NCBI GenBank assembly: GCA_040954595.2
Contig: CM082577.2
Span: forward strand, 19,716,001 to 19,780,000
Length of the DNA stretch: 64,000 bases
Reading direction: 5' to 3'
Source: Balanoglossus misakiensis
Taxonomy: Eukaryota > Hemichordata
The notes beneath the pieces were generated by a model. That model was not told the origin of the DNA. It searched no databases and saw only the letters and a list, made by a program, of their open reading frames with translations. Shown piece after piece: positions 12,109-27,000 of this stretch. Numbering within the stretch: the first letter of the stretch is position 1; each line of letters begins with the position of its first letter. The position numbers and the translations under genes were made by a program.

Positions 12109-13201
12109 GTAAGTTGAGCGGGAATAATTGCATGATTTCAACTTTGTTATTAGGCGAATGATCATTGTGTGATATATACGTTATTTTGCCAAAATGTATA
12201 CAAGCATGCAGTTTGTACAGGCAAATAAATGTGACTGTAGTAGTCGCTTTATGGTAGAGGGGTTGTGATTTGAAACATGGTTGTGAATCGCTTACTAAGG
12301 TAGAAATCAACGTCAAAGTCATGACTTTGTTTTAAATCGTTGACGAGGACTTAGTTTCGCTTTAATCGTTCGAAAACCCCTGGTATATCTTTTTGATTGG
12401 TTGATCATAAAAAAGAAAAGAAAAACATAGCTCTGAAATCAGCGTGTATATATCCCATCTGCACATAATCCCTAAATGCTCTAGATTTGGAGAAAGTATT
12501 CCTGTAGTTTTTGAGATTAATATAACTCTGAATATAGCAGCTTTTGCAGTGTACAAGACAAAGATATGTGAATAAAGACAGATAGCATGATATAGGAATT
12601 AATATTTTTGAACAAAACCAAACAAAGAATAGAAAAAGTAATAAAACTCATATAGTTTGTGCAAGTAATTTCTCTTTGGTTTCCTATGTTAAAAAATGTA
12701 TGAGCTTGACTAGAATTATCTTGATGAAAAAACAAAAACAAGAGATGATGAACGACTTGGTCTTCCTCCACTAGTCAGTGATCATTTCATATCTGATGAC
12801 TTGTTTTGTTATAACACCACAGTTGAGAAAAATTGCTCGACATATTGAAATCCTTGAAATTTCGTCCATGTGGGAAAATTGATATATCGGCTTTTACATC
12901 TGATATCATGAATATGCATCATGTGATCCCAGTATCATCACAACCTACGTACAACACAGTTCTGAATGAGTTGTTAGATGAACATGCTCCCGTCAAAATG
13001 AATTAATATTAATTAATTGGCGACGTAAATATTCGGTTGCTTTGTAGATTCATTATTTACACATTAAATCCAAAAAGGATGATTATAATTTACACAGGAA
13101 AGAAACAAATGGAAATGCCCATGTTTATAACTTTCTTGTATTCATGTCCTGTACTGCTTTAATACAATTTTATTTAATACTTATATTTTCTTACAGATAA
13201 T

Positions 13202-13285
13202 ATGAAAGCCTTAATAATTTTAAAACTAGTAGTGGTATTTCTAGTTATTCAATTTCCGAGTATACTTCAAACAGCATTGGCGAAG
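13202..13285 (+). CDS. exon 1: signal peptide
   Basis: It encodes 28 residues: Met-Lys, a hydrophobic core rich in Leu, Ile and Val, and A-L-A before the predicted signal peptidase cut after residue 27. The acceptor AG is at 13195-13196 and the exon begins 5 bases before the ATG, so the 5' UTR is spliced. The donor AAG|GTAAGG ends the exon in phase 0. Confidence 0.82.
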
Positions 13286-13309
13286 GTAAGGACATACATG
13301 TAACTACAT

Positions 13310-13398
<89 letters not shown>

Positions 13399-16300
13399 TG
13401 GTCGGTTGATCTATCTATCTATCTGTCTGTCTGTCTGTCTGTCTGTCCGTCCGTCCGTCCATCCATCCATCCATCCATACAAAATCATGGCCCCCAATGA
13501 AAACATTGTATTTTCCACCTTGAAACTACACAAAGTATGATCTCATTCACTAGAACACATGGAAGTAAATGTCCTGAGACATTACATTTTTATTTTTCGT
13601 TGCAATATTTCGCTTTTCATTTTAATTGCATGGAATTTATATCTAGCTGAAATGGCGTATTTGAGTTTTCCAAAGAACGTATGGTGGTGCTCTTTGTTCC
13701 GCGTGGGCCACCCACTGAAAATCTGTGATTGCATGGTTAGATCTCAATTTACCATGGTAACTGTAGCTAAATTTGCATAGGTGACCATATAGCAGACTTT
13801 GCAACATCCACGCGTCTGTAAAACCATCGAAAGAAACTAAAATTGTCACAAGAGGAAAACGCCACGGCATAGATTGGTTGATGCAAATCACTACAATGAC
13901 TGCAGCGTGCCCTGATTTCATTTGGGGCTGAACATTTCTGTGATACCGTAATTCATGTATGTGACAGTTCCAAGTCAAAAATGTCTTTTTTCCCAGGAGT
14001 GTAAAACTAGCAAGAACACGAAGACGTACATAGAAACACAGCACAGAGAAAAAAGGAAAGTGGCACATCACCCAATCACAAGTACGTTTTTTAATTGCAA
14101 TGTGTTTTTAGCATGTTTCAAAATTGCATAGTAGTTCGCCCATTCATGTTGAAAATAAATTGTCTATCGTCACAATATTTTATGAGCACATATGGGTAGT
14201 ACCATAGGTAGCCTGGTCACCATACCCAGTGTGTTTCAGATAGACTCACACCTCCGTGTTTTAGGTGTATGTTTGTTTGTTTGTTGTTATTGAACAAAAA
14301 TGTTTGTTTGTTTATTTATTTATAAATATGGTCACGTTTGTTTGTTGACATGTTAGGGTTAGGGTGTATTCAACGGTTAGGGTTTATTGGGACTTTTTTC
14401 GCTCCACGGCATCTCTCCCAAACACTAAAACACGGAGGGAGCGCCCCCTGTGGTAGTACCCACAGTACTGAAAATCTGTGATTGGCTAGATCTCAATTTG
14501 CCATGGTCACTCTAGGGACCGTTCAGTTTTTACGGCCGGGGGGGGGGGGGGGCAAAATCCAGGGGGGGGGGGTCACTTAAATTTTAAAGTCCAAAAGGGG
14601 GGGGGTGATCTGGGTTTTTTAAACGTTTAGGGGGGGTCACATACTTTTGCCACCGAACTTTTGAGTCCACAAAATTGCAGTTTCGCGCCCTTTATTTTAC
14701 AAAATTTTCTAACACCCACCCCCTTCATTCTTCGCCAAATATGGTAGGCATGTTCCTAGGGGTACATCAAATAAGTTGTTCTAAAAAAAATTTCCCTTTT
14801 CATTGCAGTATTGCACTTTTTTTAAAATTGCAGGAATTTTCGTTTTTCTTTAATTTTTGGCCATTTTGTCATAAATAAGTGTTGAGCTTGATATATTATC
14901 ATGAAATATCATTTTATAGACATAATTAAAAGCATATACGAGAATATTTAAAACTTTAATTTTTTATCCAGTTGCAGCTCATGTACCTTTAATGCGTCAG
15001 TGGAATTCGAATTGGACCAAATAGCTTGTTAGTCCAGCTTTGGCCAGCACTGGCGTGAACCCGGAAGTTTTATTGGTCCAATTTGAATTTCACTGACGCA
15101 GTAACCTTCCATTGTGTGACATTTAAGTACTGGGCTAGTTTCAACCCTTGTCTCTCTTTGTATTTTGGGAGTGATGCCGTGGAGTGAAAAATCCCAACAC
15201 TAACCCTAACTGTTGAATATACCCTGTCATGTCAACAAACAAACGTGACACGTTTGTTCATTATACCAATAAATAACAACAAACAAACAAACAAACAAAC
15301 ACACACAATAAAAGCACGGAGGGCAGCGCCCCCTGTGTCAAAACATCAATTAAAAGCAAACAAAATCAGAAATTCCTTTTCTAAGCTAGATCAAAACAGA
15401 TTTATAAAATATTTTTAATCAGCTAGATTAATTAGCTGTCCTCATCATTGATTAGCATTTAAGGCTATGTTTTCTACACTGATCCCTTCTAGATGTTTCT
15501 GTTGAAAACTTTTCCTGTGAGGAAAACTGTGGCGGAACATGTCAATTTAGGTGGTGTTACAAAGGAGAAATTGAAGCTCCCAAAAGGTGTAAGTGTAAAG
15601 ATGCTTTATACAAATGTTGTTTAGGTGAGTACTCATCTAATTTGAATGAAGACAATGTCAATATCTGGTTTAGCATTTCACATCACATTTCAATGTATAT
15701 GACTGCCAGGGTCATCATATTCATCGAATCTTCAGTTTCCATAGCAACCAGAACAGATCATAATACAATGAAATACCATGCACACATCACTCTTTTCTAT
15801 TTTTGATACAAAATAAATCAATGCACAGATCGATGTTTGTAAAGTAGTCCTTGAAACAGCTGTGTTGTCTCTGTATTCAATGTAAAGTTATAAAGTAACT
15901 GTCGTTCAATATTCTATTTAATTCCCCAAGGACAAATTGGCAGTTGGACTTTCAGATTTTGTTTTCCATTTATCCAAGTGTATGCATGCAGACAGTCAGT
16001 TCATGTCTTGCACAATTGTATTCAGATGATGATGATGATGATGGTGATCATGATGATGATAAATTAATTTTGAAAAATTGTTTACCAAATATTTCTTCTA
16101 AAAGTGTCAAGAATAATTAAAATGTAACAGTAACTGGTGTAATACTGAAACAGTTGGAACTGAGAAATAGGGCACTGTAGTAGATATCACAAAAAAGTGA
16201 TGTTCACATTTCTTTTTTTTTGTCCCATTTGGTATACCATGGGACCATATGGAATCAGTTGCATCTGTCTGAATGTCTGTCTGTCTGTCTGTATGTATGT

Positions 16301-19300
16301 ATGAAAAAATGATCTGTCGTCTTCTTTAAAAGTTAGTATAAACCTTATATAGGTGATCTGAGTTATCATAGTTTTGTTCAAATTGTTGGAAAATTTGCGT
16401 ATTTTTAATTTTGTAGCACTTTTTGCCTTTTTTGGTCAAAATTTTTCTCTAAAACCACTTGTCAGATTGCTTTGAAATATGGTAGGCATGTTCCTAGGGG
16501 TACATCAAATAAGATGTTCTAAAAAATTTTTTATCAAAAATTATTTTCTTCCAAACTGCATGTTACATTGTTTTGAGCAGTTTTCGTAGGCATGTTCCTT
16601 TTGGTGATTGAACAATTTGTGTTTTTGCCACTTTTGAAAAAATATTGATTTCTCTGAAACTGCTTATGTTATGGGATTGCTTTGAAATTTGGTAGGAATA
16701 TTCCTACTGTTAACCCAAGTTTTTGTCTGATTGCTTTGCAATTTGGGATGCAAGTTCATAAGACATGTGCAACTTTTATGCAATTCTGATGTTAGAAATG
16801 TTCAATATTTAGCAAGTATTTTTGTAATTATCTTTGATTTCCTCCAAAACCTCTTGTCCACTTGCTATGAAAGTTACCCGATATAATGAGTTGATCACTC
16901 AGTACACTACATGTTTATATAACTTTAATAGGCCAGCTGTTACAGAGACCACCAGCTATGTCTCTATTTGTCCCAGAGCTGAATGAAAGAAGTTGCTTGT
17001 CATACTCATATGCGTTCTTACAGACAGTTTTTGGTCAAAAATCAGTTTTTCTAGCACTGCTTGTAAGATTTCTTTGACAATGACACTTGATTGGGCATGT
17101 TCGTAGTTATTTTTTTTTACATTTCCATATTTTTTCTAAAATTTATATATGGTTATATCATATCTGCTTGTCAATGTCACCGGGTACCTGTGATTTTAAT
17201 TCTGGTGTATACCTATTTCTCTGTAATCCAAAAATGGGATCACAGTGTCCTTGATGCTATTTTTTGTAATTTTCTTTGTTTTTGTCAACAAAACTTCTCC
17301 TAAGCCACTTGTCCAGTTGCTTTGAAAGTTAATCTTTACTTTTCTATGATATATCGCCTGGATGGTTCAGATCAAACTGATGTGACTCGGATTTAACTCA
17401 ACAGTCAACAAGTGTGCATTTATTGTATGGCTTCCATGAAGCTAAAGAGAATAACAATATCCCATATTATATTATACCAGTATATTGATGGTGTAAATCG
17501 CGCTATTTGATTGGTCGAGACACGACACGTGACCGTGATATATTAGCCATATACCACAGTCATATATCATAGTCAAAGAAAATGCCTTTTAAAAATGTTT
17601 TATGCAAAGTTTCAATATACTGGCATAATATAATAGCAATAAAACACCCCAAGCCATGGTATACCACTCGATTTTGACCAGTTCAACTCCATATACGCAC
17701 TCGCTATCGCTCGTGCGTATATGTCGTGAACTGGTCAAAATCTCGTGGTATACCATGGCTGGGGGTGTTTTCGGATAATACATGTACTTCAATTAACCAT
17801 AGAGGGCAGTGTACATCAGAACACGACATTTTCTTTTATTAACTGCCGGTGGCAGGTCACTGAGTGTCGGTCTGTCTGTCTTTTCTTTTTATATTTGGTT
17901 AGCTAGGTCATACATGTATCTGCCTGCCAATGTCACCCGATTTTTATTCTGGTATATACCTATTTCTGTGTAATCCTCAAATTGGACCAGAATGTCCTTG
18001 ACGCTACGTTTTAGGAAAGGCATGATTCTATTTTAACTTACTTTTTGCAACTTACCCAGAGTATAGACAATAACCATAGGTACAGCAAAAATGTAGGATG
18101 TTAATGACAAACAAGAAGGAAGTCGAGAAGGACTGAGTATTTCAAAATGTGAACCCTTCACATGAATATTATGCTGGACAAGTTTTGGTCCTACGAAAAT
18201 TGAGTATAACGCCCTCTTGCACCGGAAATACATGCACCTGTTCGTCCGAGTTGTGAAGTCAGATAGATATAGAAGTGGGAAGGCTGCCACGCACGATGTT
18301 GTTACAGTACTACGAGTAGTTTAGTATTTTGATAGTTTTACTGCGATTTGATGTCGTTGATCGGCCCAATATAGATGTCAACGTTCCGTTTCGTGTTGGC
18401 AAAATTTCCGATGTAGTTTTTTGATAGATCTGAGACTGTTGAGGACCCAACCCATGCATTAATATTGCTATTGACATTTAATCGACCATAGCGAACAGTT
18501 TCCGGTGTTTTCTGACACTTGAACTTTGATTGTTATCGATTGGAATTCGTTTTCGGCAATTTGTGTTGGTTTATTGAATACGGTCCTTTACAAATAAAAT
18601 AAACTTCACATCGTTCGTTCGTACGAACGAACACTTTATGAACCTTAGCAGTGGAATCAGTTATTGAACTTTTTCGTACTTCTGGTATTCTTTGTTCTAA
18701 TTTTATATGCAGATGACCCCGATGAATTGCACTGTAATGAACAATGTGGAGGGCTATGCCGGACAACATGTAAACCCGATGAAGTTGAATCAACAGGACC
18801 ATGCAAATGTAATGGTCTCCAAAGTAAATGTTGTATAAGTAAGTGAAAAGATATAAAACAAGATTGTTTTTATTGAGCTCAGTAGTGAGTACATGTTTGA
18901 AGCTTTGATTTTATCACCATTGCTATAATTATATTTGGCTCAGTCTATGATTTTATTTCTGACATATTTGTGATAAAGTGAGTGAGTGGGATGAATGTAA
19001 TACAGGGGAGTATATTAACATCCTCGAGCAATTAAGCTGGATTTCATTCAATCTTACTGCTCAGATTTCACTTTGATGCAGTCACCATGAATTTTGCACT
19101 TGCAACTTCTAAAGTTTTTTTGTGAAATCAAGAGAAAAACCCAAATTGTAAGTTATGACTTTTATGACAACTGGAACCAATTCTCCCCTGTAGTGAGACT
19201 TACTCAAAAAGTGTTTTTAGCTTTGACAAGTTTTGTCTTTTTGTTTGTTTACTGTTTGGCTAAATAGAGAACCCAACAATTCTGAGATGTGCTGATCAAT

Positions 19301-19889
19301 GTGATGGAAGTTGCCGAAAACACTGTAAAGATGGTGAAATTGTTGCATCAAACGGATGTACTTGTAAAGACAACCATGTCTGTTGTATTGGTAAGTCATA
19401 AATAGTGATAGTAATTGTTTATCTGTTAGTGTGACTATGAATACCGAGATAGTTAGCTTTAGATTTGTAGCGTGGTCTTTGTATGTATGTATGTATGTAT
19501 GTATGTATGTATGTATGTATGTATGTATGTATGTATGTATGTATGTATGTATGTATGTATGTATGTATGTATGTATGTATGTATGTATGTATGTATGTAT
19601 GTATGTATGTATGTATGTATGTATGTATGTATGTATGTATGTATTATGTATGTATTATGTATGTATGTATGTATGTATGTATGTATGTATGTATGTATGT
19701 ATGTATGTGTGTATGTATGTGTGTGTATGTATGTATGTATGTACGTACGTGTATGTATGTATATGTATGTGTGTGTATGTATGTATGTATGTTTGTATGT
19801 ATGTATGTACATGTATGTATGTATGTATGTATGTACGTATATGTATGTACATGTATGTATGTATGTATGTATGTATGTATGTATGTATG

Positions 19890-19923
<34 letters not shown>

Positions 19924-20252
19924 TGTATGTATGTATGTATGCATGTATGTATGTATGTATGTACGTGTATGTATGTACATGTATGTATGTATGTGTGTGT
20001 GTATGTATGTGTGTTTGTGTGTATGTATGTATGTATGTATGTATGTATGTATGTATGTATGTATGTATGTATGTATCATGTATGTATGTATGTATGTATG
20101 TATGTATGTACGTGTATGTATGTACGTGTATGTATGTATGTGTGTGTGTATGTGTGTATGTTTGTATGTATGTATGTATGTATGTATGTATGTATGTATG
20201 TATGTATGTATGTATGTATGTATGTATGTATGTATGTATGTATGTATGTATG

Positions 20253-20283
<31 letters not shown>

Positions 20284-21049
20284 TTACATATAATCCCATG
20301 ATATCTTTCTTTGTTTGCCGTCATCGTATACGAGTGGTTTTCGCGGAGCAGACTGCAACTTCGAGCCGCGCCTCCGCGCAAACCACGAGTATACGTTGAC
20401 GTTAAACAAAGAAAGATATCATGGGATTATATGTAAATATGCAAATGATGAACTATCGCTGATCATTCATAAAATCTCCCAACATATATCTCGTGGGGGA
20501 AATAATACCGCTCAGTAAAATACCGCGCCATTTCAAAATTGTTGCAAGATACTGAATTTTTTTTTTTTAGTCCTGCCTCTTCTAACGAAAAATAAGAAGA
20601 CTGTTCATGTGATAAATAGATAATCCCATGTATGTATGTATGTATGTATGTATGTATGTATGTATGTATGTATGTATGTATGTATGTATACATGTATGTA
20701 TGTATGTATGTATGTATGTATACGAAATATGTTGTTCGACTGGTCCGATACGGAGTGCTCGATACTATAGTAGAGCAAAATATAAAGTAAGGGTAGCTGG
20801 AGAAACGATAGGTGGTATAATCTCTACAATGTTGTTTCGTGAGTCACTGGACTCCCTCATCAGGAGACTAAACTGGAGAAAATGTGAAGGGGAAGACGTG
20901 GTTATATGCAGGTGGTGGAATGTTGGTTGGGAAGGGCAGTTTTGCATAACAATGTGTAGCTGGTGATGTGAATGTGTTGTGTGGGGAGTTTCTAGATTTA
21001 ATTTGTTGCATAACAATGCTTTGTGTCTGTGTCGACATGACATGTGTGC

Positions 21050-21080
<31 letters not shown>

Positions 21081-24000
21081 GAATTTATTCGGCTCTACCA
21101 CATATACATACATTCATATACATACATGTTTTATGTATAGGTTTGTAAACATTAAACATTACATAATTATATCCTGGACTGTAGATAGGAATTTGTTCAT
21201 ATTAATTTGTGCAGATCAAGCTGTAATTTTTCTCAGAAGCGATTTGTGCAAGAGTTGATAAAGTTTGCATGGAGGTACCCAAGAATCTTCACTTGCACTT
21301 TCCTTCAAGTTATGATATACATGATAGTTTATTTTGGGGCAAAGATAGGAATGTAATGGAAAATTGATTCAGCTGATATGCTTGTGAGTATGTCTTAACT
21401 AAATGAACTATTTTTATGTTTTGTGGTATCAAGATGACCCAACTAAATTGGACTGTTCTGAACTGTGTGGTGGCACATGCAGAAATTCAGGTTGCGAAAA
21501 GGGAGAGATTCGGGCAACTAAGGGTTGTAAATGTGCTGGCAAATTTCACTGCTGTATTTGTAAGTATACTGTGTACCTTGTAAATATTTGGAACACCTGC
21601 AATCTGATCATTGTATTTCCCCCAACAATGAAAAGTAAAGTATACATGTTGTGTGGTAAAAAGCATTGTAATATTTAAGCAATAACCCGCAGCCAAGGGT
21701 GGTTATACCCTGAGATATAGCACAATTCATGCCATATATGCACGTATATACAGTATGGAGTGAATTGTGCTATATCAAGTGGTATACCCACCCTCGACAG
21801 GGGATTAATGCTATTTTATTATATCATCATTATTATATCACGAATACGACATAACAAGTGAGGTGTAATACTTTCTTTTCAACACTGTGTGACATAAGAA
21901 ACTTAGGAATTATCAGTTATCTGAGTCATGGACCTGACTCTCTTTTTTAGGTCCCTTTTGTGTATGTATATATACCAGTGCAGTGGGACCTCATGGGATC
22001 GGTTGTGTCTATATGTATGGATGTATATGTATGTATGGATGTATGTCTGTATGTCCGTCCACATCAAAAACTTGAAAACCGCTGTGCGTATAACCTCGAT
22101 ATTTGGTGTGCAGGTGCATTACGGGCTATAGGTAGGAGTTTGTTCAAATGAAGTTGTCGTGGCCAAAAACATGCAAATTCGCTGGGGGAAACCTAAATAA
22201 GGTCAAAACTCAGAAACTCAACAACCACTGGTCATATTGATTTGAAAATTAATATGCATGTACCTGATGTTAACCTCACACAGGTCTGTATGTTTTGAGC
22301 TAATAGTGTGAATTTATTTTTTATGTATTGTTTTGTCTTTTTCCACATTTTTGGTAAAACATCTACTTTTCTGGAATTGATCAGCCGACTTCTTTGAAAT
22401 TTAGTATGGAGCTTCATATAGGTGATCTGAGTTTCCAAAGTTTTGAGCAATTTTTGCCTATTTGATCAAATTTGTTTTTCTGTAAAATCGCTTGTCAGAT
22501 TGCTTTGAAATTTGGTAGGCATGTTCCTAGGGGTACCCCGAGTAAGACTTAGGTGTATGTTTTCTAATCAAGTTGAAGAATTCAATAGTATATTTTTGGG
22601 CGATTTTTGCCTATTTTGGTCAAAACTCTTTCTCAGAACCCTTTTCCCCATTGCTTTGAAATTTGATTTAAAGGTTCCTGGGTGTGTTCTCATGATGATT
22701 TACAAAACCTATGATGAAAGTGTCAATGTTTTGTGTGGGCAATATCTTGTATTTTGGGGGCATATTTTCCAATTTTGATAAAAAAATTATATTTCTCAGA
22801 AATTATATGGCTGATTATTTTTAAAAATTTTGTTGTAAGATAATTGGATTGTCTTCTTTAGAATTATAATGGAATCAAATCATAGGTAAATCGGAACTTT
22901 TATATTTTGTAGGATATTTTGTCTTATACCACAAAAAAATTCATCTCAAGAAGAGCAATTACTTGTACATTCTTTGTAATAAAAGAGGCACCCTACTGAC
23001 ATTTGTAAACACAGCAAATTCCTGCATGATTACATAACTGGCCAACTTTTAAAGAGACCAGCTGTTCTATTTGGTGTATGTACAGTACACATGCCATCGG
23101 CAGCTTATGGGTCAGTCAGTGTTTGCCCATTGATCTCTCGCTATGTGTGTGTGTGTGTCTGTTTGTATATGTACTCCGGTTTAGACTTTTTCTGTGTAAT
23201 CCCTAAATGGGACCACTGTGTCCTTGACGCGATTTTTTTATTGTTGTTACCAACCGAAGAGGAGTAACATGCACACACCTGTAGTAGAGATTGTGTAATA
23301 TTCTCACTTTTGGAATGATGTTTATAAAGTTGTAACTGTAATTATATCTATTCTATTAGCTGACCCCTACAATGTCAGAATTCCATGTGATGACAGCGAA
23401 GAACGTGTGTGTCGCCATAGACAGTGTCAAGTGGAGGAAGAGAAAGCTCCGCATTTCCTTGTATGTGATGGCTCCACTGATACCTGTTGTATAGGTGTGT
23501 CTTTAATTGTTATAGCAGTAGAATAGTACACAAGTCCAAATGAATTAAACTTTGTGGTTGGTATTTCCCTCATCAGTATTACACCAGAGAAAAATAAAGG
23601 CAGTGACATCATGAATGAAATATTAAAAGTGTATTAAGGCCGAGTGAAAGTAATATGTTTTTATTGATTTGATGAGGATACTGTTGAAGTGCAATACTAG
23701 TTAGTTTATTATGTCAATAGTAATACATAGTGGAGAAAGTATACGTATTGTATGCAGTTGAAATTCGCAAACTGTTTTTTTAAGAAAAAATACTTGGTCA
23801 GATGACCAGGTTGATCAGCTAATTGACCAGTAGAATATATGCTAGTCTAGAATCTATCCGTTCGTAGTCGCATTCACCCTACTACCGTCTAGGACCGCAG
23901 AACCAAAATCTAGTAAGGCCATAAAAATGGTAATTTGAATGTGAATAGTCTCCAACTGAGCAATCTGACGTCAGAGAAGTCAATCACTTACGTTGACCGA

Positions 24001-27000
24001 CTACTGATTGGCCGTGAGGTGATGACGTTGAATGTTAATTATGTTTACAATGTAGCTCCGCCCCGAATGATACATAATCATGATCACGTGGTGACGCTTG
24101 ACGTCAGATTGCTCAGTTGGAGACTATTCACATTCAAATTACCATTTTTATGGCCTTACTAGATTTTGGTTCTGCGGTCCTAGACGGTAGTAGGGTGAAT
24201 GCGACTACGAACGGATAGATTCTAGACTAAATATATGCATGCTGTTGCCAGTATAACCAATTATATTAATGCATTGATCGGATAAAGATTGAATTGTTGA
24301 TCAGCTACTGAGGTGGCTGCACATGCGTAGCCGCTGTTTAAGCGCAACTAGTTGCCAGTCGAGTAGCCCGGTGTAACTGTTCGATGTAGCGTAGCGACTC
24401 GAGTTGCACACTTGGCCTTTTATAGAACAAGAGGCGCAGCTCAACCAGTGCTAATAGTACATAGATCACACAAGTTGTCTGTATCAACATAGAGTGTATT
24501 AAGGATACGAGATAAGAAATTCAATTTTTTTGAGGTTATAAACGGCTAGCGAGGGTATTTGGTTGCGGATGGTGAAAATAGCATATTTGGCGGGAAACAA
24601 TCGCCTCGCGCCTGAGAGGTATCCGTACCAAATACCCAAGCGCACCGTTTATAACCTCTTTATAATATGAATTTGCAGGATAAAGATAAACAATTTCATT
24701 ATTTTGAATTCGTTGTTTGGTTAGGAATAAATCATGCCAGTTCCAGGGCCTCATCGCTCACTGTTCCAGAATGTGCCTGCTGAGCTCATGCTAACGTGTT
24801 CTAGAATTTCTAAATCGCGCGAGTTTATTCCACCACCAGTAAAGTTATAAACTGTGTTGTATTCAGGCCCGTTCTCTTCTTCGTGTTCCAACATGTTATT
24901 TTTTTTTAACTATTCACTGTGCAGGGTCCAGGTCGAGGATATAAACCCCGGCTCCAGCCAATCTGCGAGCTGGATTCATACCAAGCATATTATAATGAAA
25001 TAAACATTTCTCTGTTAATAATTGTGCTCAGAATCCCCTAAAACTATATTTTCTGAAAGCTTAGATATAGGAGAACATTTTGAATACCATTGTTTACACA
25101 TCTATCACGTGACAATCAATTGAAATAACCTTTGAAAAATCAGTTTTCTCGATGTTTTGTGTTAAAGCTTGGAGATATCTTGCTCAAATTTGCATGAATG
25201 CAAGTTGTCGTAACTATCATACAAAGTATGTCTCAGATTTTTTTTAAAGCACCTAGCTCAATTTTTATGACACGAAAACTTCGGGAGCAGTGAATTAACC
25301 CTAGTCTATCGCCTTTAAGAATTTACCACGAAAAAAACAGTCAGATAAAAGAAATCCCAGACACACTTTGTATGATAGTTGTGTATACAATGGTCACACT
25401 GAAGTAACCAAAATTTACTTCCTATATCTATATGCTAGATATTAATTTAGGCAGAATGTCAATGTATTTAAACATGACGGCTCCAGAGTCCAATTGTGAA
25501 ATAAATGAGTTTCATAAAATAAAAAATAACCAAAATCTTAAAGAACGTGACCTTATATCATACAAGCACAGCTGCATAGTGGCACTATTTTGTGTATGAT
25601 CCCAATCATAAAATCTCTGAAAAGCGAATGAAGACTAGGAATAATTGACAAAAGAATTGTAATCTCTCTACAACAGACCAGGACTATGAAGTAAGATGTG
25701 AAAGTTCATGTCATGGTAAATGCAAGACAGAATGCAATTATAAGGAAATTGAATTATCATCTGATTGTAAGTGTAACAAAGGTCATGTATGTTGCATTGG
25801 TAAGTATGCCTGATATTCGCAAGAAATCTTACAATAAACAATAATTTTGCACCCCCCAAAAAACAAACAACAACAAACGTTCTTTCAATTGACATTTGAC
25901 CAAAGTTACCTCAAATATTTTAATTTTTATATGAAGTGTCTTACCCAGAGATTGAAATAAATCCAAATTAATTTGGAATTTTTTGACTACTTTTCAAAAT
26001 TGTTTGAATTTATCTGGTGATGAGCCATCAAGTTTATTATTAGTTTAATGAAGGGGTTGTAAACATATTGAGAAATATATTTCAAAACCCTCTTCCTGTG
26101 CCATGTGAGATCTTGGATGAAGCACAAATGTCACAAATTACCCAATTGTGCTAACAAAGACAAATTATGAAAATACCAGTTTACAGCAAATAATATTGAG
26201 GCTTGTATCGACTGTATATTCTGACAGAAAATCCAAGCATCTTAGAATGTAACCAGGCCTGTGGTGGTACATGTCTCACAGAGTGCAACGAAGGACAGAT
26301 TGAATCCTCACACGATTGTAAATGTAAAAAAAATGGCAAATGTTGCATAGGTAAGCAGTGCTACTGTTGTCATGCATGATGACTGCAGCAGATTATTTCC
26401 TTCAAATAAAACAGTCACAAGCAAAATACAAATAAGCTTGCATGTCGATTAATATTAATGACGCTACGCTAATTTGCATACAAGCGTCCCCCATCACAGT
26501 TGTTAATCTAAGGTTCCACTGTATATTATGCACTTCACATATTGATATGTTTCTCTAAGAGGCTGAATGTAAATCGAGGGCATGGACAGATCTTTTGTGT
26601 ATGTACTTGTTTGAAAGCAACATTTTGGAAAAAAAAGGTAGTGCATCCCGGGACCAATGCATGTCCGTGCTCTGAGATTTTTTTCTATCTTCTTCAAAAC
26701 TATTGAGAGTTCAACAAAATCGTTCGGCACAACTATTTTCAAAGGCATTGGTCCCGGAATGCGCTACCTTTTATTTCAAATTGTTGCTTTTCACACAGGT
26801 AAATATCGGGAAAAACTTACAGTTACAGGGCTGTGCATCTAACGGTGATGCCCTGGGGCATCACTGGCCGTAAGACACATTTGCTACGCCCTGCTACGAG
26901 CCTATGTCACACCATGCAGAGCTAGCCGTTTCCGTGCTCCGAGTATTTTTCAATCTTCTTCAAAAGTATTGTGATTTCAACAAAATCGTTAGGCACAACT

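Noticed and set aside
19431-20399. Several long open frames of 200-320 codons on both strands
   Set aside because: They are read-through of a TATG microsatellite (repeating M-Y-V-C or H-T-Y-I); no stop can occur in the perfect repeat.
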